Positions 40,736-49,899 of a stretch of 64,000 bases of DNA are shown piece by piece. Below the pieces are notes generated by a model. It had not been told where the DNA came from. It saw only the letters and a list, made by a program, of their open reading frames with translations, and did no database searches. The translations under genes and the position numbers were made by a program. Numbering within the stretch: the first letter of the stretch is position 1; every line of letters begins with the position of its first letter. Source of the stretch: Strigamia acuminata. Its lineage: Eukaryota > Arthropoda > Chilopoda > Geophilomorpha > Linotaeniidae. The stretch is taken from the NCBI GenBank assembly GCA_949358305.1, contig OX442314.1:36298211-36362210 (forward strand). Direction: 5' to 3'.

Positions 40736-41623
40736 TTAATTAACTAACTGGACAGGTAGATATAGCGCGACGAACTGGTGGCGGTCGCGGGTGACTGGTG
40801 ACTGGTAACTGGTGACGAACGGGTTGCAACCACCAAACTGGTAGCAAGTTGTGCAGAATTGAAACACATAGTTTCGGGTGGATCTTGGGATATCCGACCA
40901 CCCATGCGTCGGTGGTGTTGGGCGATCCCGCGCGTGGCGCCTGTTGCATTGGAAATTATTGGCACGCATAGGTGGCAACCATGGTAAGTTACTATGGAAA
41001 AAAAAAAAAATGATTAATCAAATCGCGACCGACGAATCGACCATAAATTGCTTTACTCACTCTGGCACATAGCGCCTCGGCCCGAAGAATATGTTATTAC
41101 CAAATTCCCCGGGCCGCACATAGATGGTCTGCGGCGACCTCGTCGAAGGTGGCGATCGCGACGAACCCCTTAAAAATAAAATAAAAATAAAATAGAATGA
41201 AATAAAAAGTGTCAAATAAATAAAACCAATCGATCGACCAATCACTCTCACCTTGTGCCCGGGCGCATTTCACCCCAAATGATGGGGTTATTCACGTTCT
41301 TTTTCCCAAACGACAATCGCGATGGGCCCCTTAAAAATAAAATAAAAATAAAATGAAATAAAATAAAATGTGTCGAATAAATAAAACCAATCGATCGACC
41401 AACCACTCTCACCTCGTGCCCGGGCGCATTTCACCCCAAATGATGGGGTTATTCACGTTCTTTTTCCCAAACGACAATCGCGATGGGCCCCTTAAAAATA
41501 AAATAAAAATAAAATGAAATAAAATAAAATGTGTCGAATAAATAAAACCAATCGATCGACCAACCACTCTCACCTCGTGCCCGGGCGCACTTCACCCCAG
41601 ATGACGTTCTTTCCGTTCTCCAT
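40736..41623 (-). CDS. Unrecognised 189-aa protein with duplicated exons
   Basis: Five minus-strand exons, all joined in phase 2: 41574-41623 (MENGKNVIWGEVRPGTR), 41413-41490, 41252-41329, 41061-41168 and 40736-40991. Exons 2 and 3 encode the same 26 residues, GPSRLSFGKKNVNNPIIWGEMRPGTR, differ by about one silent base, and even their introns match, so this is a recent duplication of about 161 bp. Exon 1 carries a shortened form of the same motif (VIWGEVRPGTR). Exon 4 starts RGSSRSP and ends RRYVPE. The last exon has CTTCYQFGGC, and ends LPVQLVN. An acceptor tttcag directly precedes the ATG. No known domain; the total phase agreement strongly supports a real gene. Confidence 0.68.
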
Positions 41624-41748
41624 CTGAAATGTAAAAATTAGATTACCGTAAATTAAATACAAACGAGAATTGAACAGCAAAACACAATCAATGAAAAGGA
41701 AAGGAAGGTGAATAAAACCACAGATCAATCAAACAATGATAAACCGAA

Positions 41749-41886
41749 TTATTCTCTTTTCATTTCTGGCAAGCGAGAATATGGCGACGAATTCCGCGCC
41801 TCTCCACGCTTCCACTCGTTTAGACACAAGCGGACGAATGGTCGGATTGTTGAAACAATTGTTGTCGTTGTCAATTGGTTGATTGG

Positions 41887-41919
<33 letters not shown>

Positions 41920-42222
41920 TGATAAATAGATAAACGGCATAAATACTTTCAACTTGCTCAGCAGCGAAGCACGTGGCGGCGCGGAATCAGCGGTCAGGTA
42001 TGGCGGATTTCGATAACGACGCTGCTTGGTGAGCGGAGTTACAAAAAAATAAAAATTTGAAAGCATCGTGAAACAAATAGATGAATAAACAAATAAACAT
42101 AAATATATAAATAAACAAATAAATAAATAAAATAGACAAAAATAAACAAACAACGTCGCATCACGCGCGGGATTCCATGGTTGTCGCCAGATGCCGCGTC
42201 GAATCACTCGCGCGCTCGCCAT
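41749..42222 (-). CDS. Possible small gene, uncertain exon structure
   Basis: The minus strand has an ATG exon MASARVIRRGIWRQPWNPARD, then after a (attt)-rich stretch QRRYRNPPYLTADSAPPRASLLSK behind ctcaccaag (near 42012), and WKRGEARNSSPYSRLPEMKRE* near 41750-41815. The separating sequence looks intronic, with (tagata)n at 41887-41920. Donors are weak and I cannot fix the phases, so it may be spurious. Confidence 0.25.
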
Positions 42223-42274
42223 CAGTAGTGTGGACCCCGTGTCGTGAACAAGTGAACAAGTGGAACGATTAGAG

Positions 42275-42664
42275 GTAAATTAACCATTTTCCCGGTAAAC
42301 ACTCGTCAGTTGGCGTTTTTACACGCGGTTCGCGGCCCTGGACTGCATTGCTTTTTGCGGCAGGTGAGCGTCGGGACCGCGGTGCCGTTTTAAAACCGAG
42401 ACGGTATCGTGTACCAGGGCCACGGTACTTTGAAAAACTCGTGTAACGCGAACCGACTTTGTCGTACAACGAGAAAATACAAGATTCTCACTTTTTCTCG
42501 GTTTTGCTTTCATTTGATTAATTCTTATGTTACGTTTCAATGCAATTTATCTCATTTCAGAAAACTACAAGACACGAATAAAAAGAAGATTTTTTCGTCT
42601 GTTTCTTATTGCATGGTGGGTTAAGCCTATATATAAGATTTTTCTCATTTAATTAGAAATAAAC

Positions 42665-42696
<32 letters not shown>

Positions 42697-42981
42697 CTTT
42701 TTATATGTGTCTCGCAGACTTCTGAAATAAGATAAATTGTATTGAAACCAAAGGTAAGAATTAACCAAATGGAAGTAAAACCGAGAAAATACGAGAACTT
42801 CGTATTTTCTCGTGTTTTCTCGCATTGTTCCGCGGTAGGCATCAAATGTACCACGTCCAACACGTACATGTACGCGCGTAGACTTGCGCGAACAATATGT
42901 GCGCGGATGTTTTATTCGACGTCCCACGTTTTGGTTCTTTTTGTTGCGATTTTAATTTTTATCTTTTTTTTCACATCGAAG
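42275..42981 (+). other. Putative 5' UTR intron of the coiled-coil gene
   Basis: Donor attagag|gtaaattaaccatttt at 42275 and acceptor cacatcgaag at 42981, just before the ATG at 42987. The donor context is nearly repeated at 63691-63711 (aaag|gtaagttaaccatttc). The intron holds the foldback element at 42469-42813. Confidence 0.4.
42469..42813. mobile_element. Foldback element with ~125-bp arms
   Basis: Left arm 42469-42597 (acgagaaaatac...agaagatttttt) and right arm 42687-42813 (aaaaaatcttct...gtattttctcgt) are imperfect reverse complements. A poly(A) run at 42663-42691 lies between them. This is a MITE-like palindrome. No clear target duplication and no coding capacity. Confidence 0.7.
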
Positions 42982-42986
42982 AAAAT

Positions 42987-43578
42987 ATGGAAAAAGGAAA
43001 GAGAGGAGAAAAGCCGTCCACAAAGTCGCACCTGTCACCCGTCGTCCTTTTGGAACGCATCGACTTCATGGAGGCGTGGAGCCACACGCCAAACTTGAGC
43101 GCCGCCAGTAGTTCCGTGCATGATGCACGCGAGCGAAAAACTAATGATCCCACGAAGATCAAGGGGGTATGTGTCCCATTCCGATATTTACTCTTTTGTC
43201 TTTTTTATTTGACCTTTTTTTTTTTTTTATTTTTTTTTTTATTTTTATTCGTTCTTTTCTCTCTTTCTCCAGTCGCTCGGTCGAAGACAGACGAAGGTCC
43301 AGGAGACGACAATGGCGGCGACGGAGGAAAGGGTCGAAAAAATGATGGAGGGACTAGAGGAGAGAATTGAGGAGTTGATAGACAGGACGGAACAAAGACT
43401 CAAGAAAATGGTGAAGGCGACGATGGAGGAATTTGAGAAAACATTTGAAGAAGCAGAGGAAAAATGGTGGAAGGCGATGGAGGGAACGATGGGTTGGATA
43501 GAGGATGTCGTTGACGACGATGATGACGAAGGCGCTGAAGAGGCAATTGGTGGTTCCGATCTTTCGATGGAATTATAA
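42987..43578 (+). CDS. Two-exon coiled-coil protein, 161 aa
   Basis: Exons 42987-43166 and 43273-43578 join in phase 0. Exon 1 (60 residues) is basic and Ser-rich with a hydrophobic patch, SHLSPVVLLERIDFMEAW. Exon 2 starts at a TCG codon after tttctccag and forms a long charged helix with heptad-like spacing (EERVEKMMEGLEERIEELIDRTEQRLKK...), then KWWKAMEGTMGWIEDVV and an acidic end DDDDDEGAEEA. The two-exon layout, phase and coiled-coil-plus-acidic-tail plan match the gene at 48435-49117, suggesting paralogy. Role unknown; oligomerisation through the helix is likely. No signal peptide or transmembrane segment. Confidence 0.68.
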
Positions 43579-43891
43579 GAGGAGACGGTTTATTCCCACT
43601 CTCGTTTGTTTGTTTGTTTGATTGATTTAGTTTTTGTTTTTGTTTTTAATTTTATTTATTCATTTATTTTTTTTTTTTTTTCAATTGTCAAAGATGTGAC
43701 ACAACTCTTATGGGATAAAAACAACAATCCCCCATCTCATTGTCTCGTATTGTTTGTTTATATTGCGTATATTTTGTTTCTCATTGTAAAAAAAACATCT
43801 CATCGGGTGATTAAATATACGTCTTTATTTTATTTATTTTATTTATTTATCTGTTTCTCTTCTTTTCTATATTTTAGCACAATTTATAATC

Positions 43892-43970
43892 GACCCAGAG
43901 TGGTCGAGTGGGCAGGACTACCTGCCGCATGGAGCCGTGGACTCTGGGTTCGAGTCTCGCTTCCGCGATC
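43892..43970 (+). other. tRNA-like sequence with A and B boxes
   Basis: tggtcgagtggg (43901-43912) fits an A box and ggttcgagtctc (43948-43959) a B box, 35 bp apart. The acceptor stem does not pair (5' gacccag against 3' cttccgc), so it is not a functional tRNA gene. It resembles the SINE heads at 30480 and 34547 and may be their source or a decayed copy. Confidence 0.5.
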
Positions 43971-44439
43971 TTACGTTTGCTTTGTGCAGAAAAAAGGAAA
44001 GAAAGAGACTGACTGACTGCTGGGCGACAATGATGATGGTCCGAGAAATTCAACCCTTCTTTATTTTGTTTTAATTTTTATCCTATCTATCTATCTATCT
44101 ATCTATCTAATTTTTTTTTTTTTTAATTTAAAACAATTACCGTCAGAGTGCGTTACCGTCGGAGATTTTTTCGTGATTGCCGTGCGCGCGAGAAAAATTG
44201 CAACCGACAAACTTTCCCACATTGAAATTGGAAAACAAAATATATGGGGAGATCCACGTAGACAAGTAAATCAAGATTAACTTGGTTTCGGAATTTATAG
44301 GACACCTTTTAACGCGGGAAACGCAAAAATCCGCATCGAATGGACACTTTGGCGTCCATCGAAGGGCACGGCTTACGTCGGGTGGCGTGGCGGTTCTGGG
44401 AAATTACATTACAGGCCACGTGACCAGGTACAAAGTCCT

Positions 44440-44930
44440 GCGCACAAACGCTCGAGCGGAGTTGAATAAAAGTCCTTGAAATATATAAATCGATTTATCG
44501 ACAGTGGAACTAATTCCACGACGAGTGCCCCAACGATTAATTAGATTATCGAATTGGGTGCCGTCTGAGTCGAAGATCGCGAACGCCCCGATCGGTTTAC
44601 CATTTTAATTTCAACTCGCAGTACACGTTGCACCATCGTAGACGATGCGAGTTTGTATAATCGCGTTCGACGAGTTTGCATACACTTTGAATTCGTTCGC
44701 TTCGAGCCATCATGGAGATCCGAGGGTTTCGGTCGAAATTTCCTGAATCGATTTGAAACGGTATTTCCCACCCACGGGTGTTCTGCTCCACCACGAACAT
44801 TCCGGCGACCATTGCGGCGACCATTGCGGCAACGAGCGCCTCACCTACGGTGAATGCGGGGCAGCTGGCACCGACGAGTGTCGGCAGCCCCAACAACTTG
44901 TTCCAAAATAAGCCCACAGACAGACACACC
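44440..44930 (+). repeat. Modular repeat, copy 9
   Basis: It starts gagttgaataaaagtccttgaaatatataaatcg and includes the entry modules and the GC-rich hairpin at 44858-44891. The first 310 bp are nearly identical to copy 10 (46320-46630), a recent duplication. No coding potential. Confidence 0.75.
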
Positions 44931-45639
44931 TATAAAGCGTGTTTATTTCAAATAATTGTGCAAAAACACCCATTTAATTGTTTATTTATTTGTTCCTCGT
45001 GATACGCGCGTGGCCTGTGCGTTGACGACGTGTTCGCGATTTCACGACGGAATTCGTGGATCCGTTCGTCGGGATTGGACTTTTGGGTGTCGGGTGAAAA
45101 CGACCGACCGGGGACGAAATTCGAGGCGGAGAAGGGAGAAGGGAGCAAACAAGCGCGCGCGCAAGACGCCAAACGGAGTAAAAAAAATATCCAAAGAAGA
45201 TGACTAAACTTTACTTTACTTTACTTAATTTTCGAATACTATGAGCACCCGGGATTCCATACTAAGGTCGAAATGACTAAAGTCGAAATCCCGTTTCGAC
45301 CTAATTCGTTTCGACCCAGGTATCCCATCTAGTCTAAAATAAAAACAAACTCGCTGTTCACTGAAATATCTATATTTAAAGTTTTTACAGTTTTTACAGT
45401 TTGCAGAATGTTATAAAAAAAAAAAAAAAATAAAATAAAATAAATAAATAAATAAAAATAAAAATAAAAACAAATAAACAAATAAAACGGAATAAAACGA
45501 AACGATGAAACAACGATACATTGAAGCGACGATTATATGGTGGAATAACGCCGAAAAAGTTACGCGAAAACGACAGTTATTTATTTGTATAACATTTTTT
45601 TCCCACATTTTTTACCCCATTCACACATAGGATTGCCAT

Positions 45640-46183
45640 TTATTGACACTTGTACATTTTATCTGGATATTCGACAAAGTACAAATTTGTCCATGGAACA
45701 AATCCATACTCGAATGGGATGGTGACGCCAAGTTTACGGTCTTTGAAGAATCGATCAAACCGCGCGCAAGACATATTCGAGTCCCAAAGGAAACGCATCC
45801 CCAAGACGAGAGTTCTTTCTTTCGTCACGACGATGAAGTTGGTTTCGGTGCCTCGATTCACCCACTCGACGTTCATCTTGATCTGTCCAATTATTTGGAA
45901 ATGGTCACCAACGATGTTTTTTAGGTACCGGTGTCTATCGTCGTCGTCGTCTAGTTCGCGGATACTGTCCCGAGGGTAGCCCGTTTCTTCGAATAAACGT
46001 TCGTCGATGGCGCAGAAGCGCGACCACTCGATTACCAGGGCATTACGCGCGAGATTCCCTATCTTCACCTTGAGCAAGGGATGTTCGTTCGTGGGTTCAA
46101 GCGGTTTCGGCTGAATAAGAGAAGTTTTAGATTAAAAATTATACGAAACAATTCGTATCTGTTTCTGGAATTACCTGGAACAT
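45640..46183 (-). CDS. Retropepsin-like protein lacking the catalytic Asp, 159 aa
   Basis: The main minus-strand exon (45640-46110) follows an acceptor tcttattcag. A 9-nt first exon ATGTTCCAG (46175-46183) with donor gtaatt gives a phase-0 start, MFQ|PKPLEPT; this exon is tentative. The protein reads like a retroelement protease domain: HPLLKVKIGNLARNALVIEWSRF aligns with the usual V.I.G....ALIDTGS.RS, then IDERLFEETGYP, a middle loop, IIGQIKMNVEWVNRGTETNFIVV and LVLGMRFLWDSN, where proteases have ILG.DFL. At the DTG position it has EWS, so the catalytic aspartate is absent. The frame is intact and no RT or Gag is adjacent, which fits a domesticated, non-proteolytic protein. Function unknown; a binding role is one possibility. 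Confidence 0.6.
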
Positions 46184-46319
46184 GGTTCAATGTTGCGAGG
46201 AACGCCAACGAGACGCGGAAAACAGTCTTGTATCGTGTCTGAACTTGATTTGGATGCAAATGAGACACGGGTTACGTCAGATGGCGTGGCGGTTGTGAGA
46301 AATTACATCACACAGGCGC

Positions 46320-47110
46320 TCGCGCGGAGTTAAATAAAAATCCTTGAAATATATAAATCGATTTATCGACAGTGGAACTAATTCCACGACGAGTGCCCCA
46401 ACGATTAATTAGATTATCGAATTGGGTGCCGTCTGAGTCGAAGATCGCGAACGCCCCGATCGGTTTACCATTTTAATTTCAACTCGCAGTACACGTTGCA
46501 CCATCGTAGACGATGTGAGTTTGTATAATCGCGTTCGACGAGTTTGCAGACACTTTGAATTCGTTCGCTTCGAGCCATCATGGAGATCCGAGGGTTTCGG
46601 TCACAATTTCCTGAATCGATTTGATACGGTTGTTCTGCTCCGCCACGAACACTCCCTGGTTCGTCAAAAAACACTCCAAAGTGGGTTCGTCGGAGAACAC
46701 GGGGCAGTTGGCGACCGATGCGCGCCGACAGCCCCGACAAATTGTTCCAAAATAAATCCAAGCTCCCACAACGTTGTTTTCGATACGCGCGTTCCTACAC
46801 GCGATGACGCGCGTGATGCGATGCGGGTGAGTGTGACACGGGTTTTCGAATTGGGCGTCGACGATGATGTTTGTCAACGTGGATAAACGTCCGCAAAGTG
46901 CCCGGAACGCAGTTAATTACCGACGAGAATTGAAAATGTAATTGTTTTTGATAAAAAGAAACCCTCGTAACGTTGAAACGATAAAGAGAACGCAAAATTC
47001 GGATTCGAATTCAGGTTCGATCCGCGAACTGTCGAGGCGCGACATGCCAAGCGTGGAGGGGAGCGTTTATCGCTCATAGGTGCCCGATGATCGGAGATGG
47101 GTGGGTGATG
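46320..47110 (+). repeat. Modular repeat, copy 10
   Basis: A full unit: entry modules nearly identical to copy 9, the GC-rich hairpin at 46701-46735, the gatgcgatgcgggtg...gtcaacgtggataaacg block and the attgtttttgataaaaag block. It lies directly upstream of the minus-strand retropepsin-like gene. Confidence 0.75.
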
Positions 47111-47149
47111 GGTGGGTGATCGGTACCAGACAGACACAAAACAGAATAA

Positions 47150-48130
47150 AATCTACCCCCGTACTTCGGTCGTCACTAAGATTACCTTCGCAGTGACCGA
47201 CTAGAATAAGAGTTTTGCAAAATATCCGTCGTTTCATATTTTAATTTTGTCTTTCCGGCGTCTCGCGCCATCGCTTTCGACGTGAGTTTGTGTCATTGCG
47301 TTCGGTGGATTTGCAAGCGCCTCTAGGTCGATCGAGACCAGACACGCTTACTTCAGAGTAGGGACCACTCCACCACAAACATTCCGAGGGTATTGGCGCG
47401 CAAAAAGGACGGGGTCCTATCTTCTCGCCACGCAGAATACGGGCAGCCAGCATTGGCAGCCCCCAATAACTTGTTCCAAAATAAGATCGAGTTGATTAGA
47501 TTCCTTCACTCATCCCGTAAATACCGTAAATTTCGTAAATGTCACAATACGTGGTGAAAATGATGCGTCACGTGTCTTATCGCGCATTGGGTCACATTTA
47601 AACGCACGTATCGTTAAGGGTGTCGCGTTCATGGTGGTACATTGGTGCCGGGATGTTCAGATACGCGCTCCCGTACGCTTCCACAGCGTTGGTATTGTTT
47701 GGTTATAGCGATTGTTTGTTCCAAATAATTGTGCAAAAACACTAGTTTAATTGTTTATATATTTAATCCTCGGGAGATGCTGTGCGACCTATACGCCGAC
47801 CCCAAGCTCGTGATTTTGCTGCGGATTTCGTGGATCTGTCCGGGCTTTTGGGCGCCGGACAAAAAAAAAGTTCGATTGGAAATGGGTCCCCGGACGAAGA
47901 AAAGAGAAAGGAGTAGACACGCGCGCGTGGGACACCCTGTGGAATAAAAAATACCCATGGAAGACAATGAAAGTTTAATCCCACAATCGTCGAATCGGTT
48001 TCGTGGTTTGCGCTCCAACTGTTAATTAGATTATCGTCGTTGGGACCGATTGAAACAAATTGTTTTGTGAAAAATTTGCAGTTTCAGATTTTAACTTTAT
48101 CTATCTCCCAGACTTCTTGCCCCATCGCTG
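47150..48130 (+). repeat. Modular repeat, copies 11 and 12 (partial)
   Basis: Copy 11 (about 47170-47510) has the entry modules and a shortened GC-rich element ending aataacttgttccaaaataag. A second start of the entry module lies at 48010-48120. Between them, 47760-47960 is like 44995-45200 and 49800-49880 (gtgtcgggtgaaaa/ggcgccggac...cgcgcgcg). No genes seen. Confidence 0.6.
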
Positions 48131-48434
48131 TCTACGCTGTCTACGCGAGCCAGGCGACAATATGAGTCCTGAGGTCCGAGAGCGAGTCTGCATGTCCCAG
48201 GGGACGGCATGCGAGTAGCCACTCGTGCGCCCCTTGCCATCGCCAGACATGCTTTCGCCAAAGTATGAACCGTGACAACTATATTAAAACAATGTTTATT
48301 CGATCGAAGGAATCTATACAACAATTATGAGTACACTTGTCAATTTATTTATCTATTTATTTGATAGAATCTTGGTTGTGGTCACTGTCGGTCACATCGT
48401 AACCATCGTCTTCAAGGCCCATCACCCCTTCTCC

Positions 48435-49117
48435 CTACCACTCCTTTTCATCGCCGTTATCATCGAGTCCTTCGTAACCACAGCCATCTTCCTCCTCCAT
48501 CATGTCCACCATGTCCATCTCCATTTCCTTCACCTCCGCCTGCACCGCCTCTAGCTTCTTCCCCACCGACTTCAACACGCACAACGTCTTCGTCTTCTTT
48601 TCCCGCCATCTCGCCGCTTTCTCCATTCGCTCCGCAACCACTTTGTCCAGTTGCTCCGCCAACACCTTCTCCATTCGCTTCGCCATAACCTTCTCCACCA
48701 CATTCTCCGCCACATTCTCCGCCACATTCTTCACCACATTCTTCACCACATTCTCCATTTTTTCTGTTATCACCGCCTCGACCCTTGTTGCCAATCTCTC
48801 TTCCCGCAGCACCGAAGGTGAAGACGGCGGCGGCAATGATGTCTCTCTTCGCGACTGGAAAGGGAAAGGGAGAAAAAAAAAAAAGAGAATAAGCAAATAA
48901 ATAAAACCCAAGACGTGGCGCGTACCCTCTTGATCAGCGTCAGTTTACTCCTTTTCTGCCTGCCTGGACGCTTGGACAAAGCGGGATCGAGCGGTACCGA
49001 CGCGATAGCGGCAGTCGACGACGGCGATGTGGTTCTAGTCCGCGTCGCACGGAGAACGGGCGCCGAGATGGACGATGTCTCCCCTTCCCCTTTCACCTTC
49101 CATGTTCCTGTCATCAT
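48435..49117 (-). CDS. Two-exon coiled-coil protein, 203 aa
   Basis: Minus-strand exons 48926-49117 and 48435-48854 join in phase 0. Exon 1 (MMTGTWKVKGEGETSS..., 64 residues) is Thr/Ser-rich and ends in a basic run KRPGRQKRSKLTLIKR. Exon 2 starts at TCG after ccctttccag and has a repetitive helix (NVVKNVVKNVAENVAENVVEKV, then AKRMEKVLAEQLDKVVAERMEKAARW), a Lys-rich link and an acidic end. The in-line repeats suggest slippage growth of the coiled coil. A likely 5' UTR intron ends in tttttcag 5 bp before the ATG; its donor may be gtgagtgagc near 49367. Architecture matches the gene at 42987-43578. No recognised family. Confidence 0.66.
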
Positions 49118-49899
49118 GGTCTCTGAAAAAGAAAAAAACGCGATAGATAAAATCAAAAGAAAAAGAAAAAAAAAAAAACAAAAAAAAAAAAAACAAATGG
49201 GTTATTAAATTGAGCTTCATTTTCTGTTAGCAACAATAACCAAACAAACAAATTTTTTCTGCGCGCGCGCTTACGGATACAATACGTGCATAATTGGGCG
49301 GGAATAATTGACAAATGATACCACAAAACACTTGGCTCATTCGCTCGTTCACTCGCTCGCTCACTCACGTTTAACGAAACGAAACTAAACACGCAACTGC
49401 AAACGCAAACTGTCTTTGCCCGGCTCTAGCCCGATTTAAAAATGGCGACAATTGAAACGAAGCTTCGTGCTTCACTGCAACGTGGTGTCGACGAGAGCGA
49501 GGGCGAGAGCGAGAGTGAGAGCGAGAGAAAGCGAGTGAGTGGGTGAGTAAGTAAGTAATCAAGTGGAGCATGCGTGGACTGGCGACGATATTTCCGCAGT
49601 CGTTCAATTTGGCGTGGGTTTACAACTCCGCTTATTTGGTCGCTGATCGAGTCGGCACGCACTTTAAACATGTCGACGGCAAACAATACACGCGGGAAAA
49701 AAAATAACGCTAAGTTGTACGTAAGAAGAGTCTTCATTATGAATAAATGCAAAGGACCGAACCCCGAATATCCGAGTGTCCACACAACCTATCGTCCACC
49801 GGGTCTCGGTGTCCGGGTAGAAAGAGGGAGGGGACGTACGCGCGCGTACCGGACATTGCCACTCGGAACAAAAAATGTGCATAATAGGGAAAACGATCA

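Noticed and set aside
43892-43970. Functional tRNA gene
   Set aside because: A and B boxes are present but the acceptor stem does not pair and no normal anticodon arm is visible.
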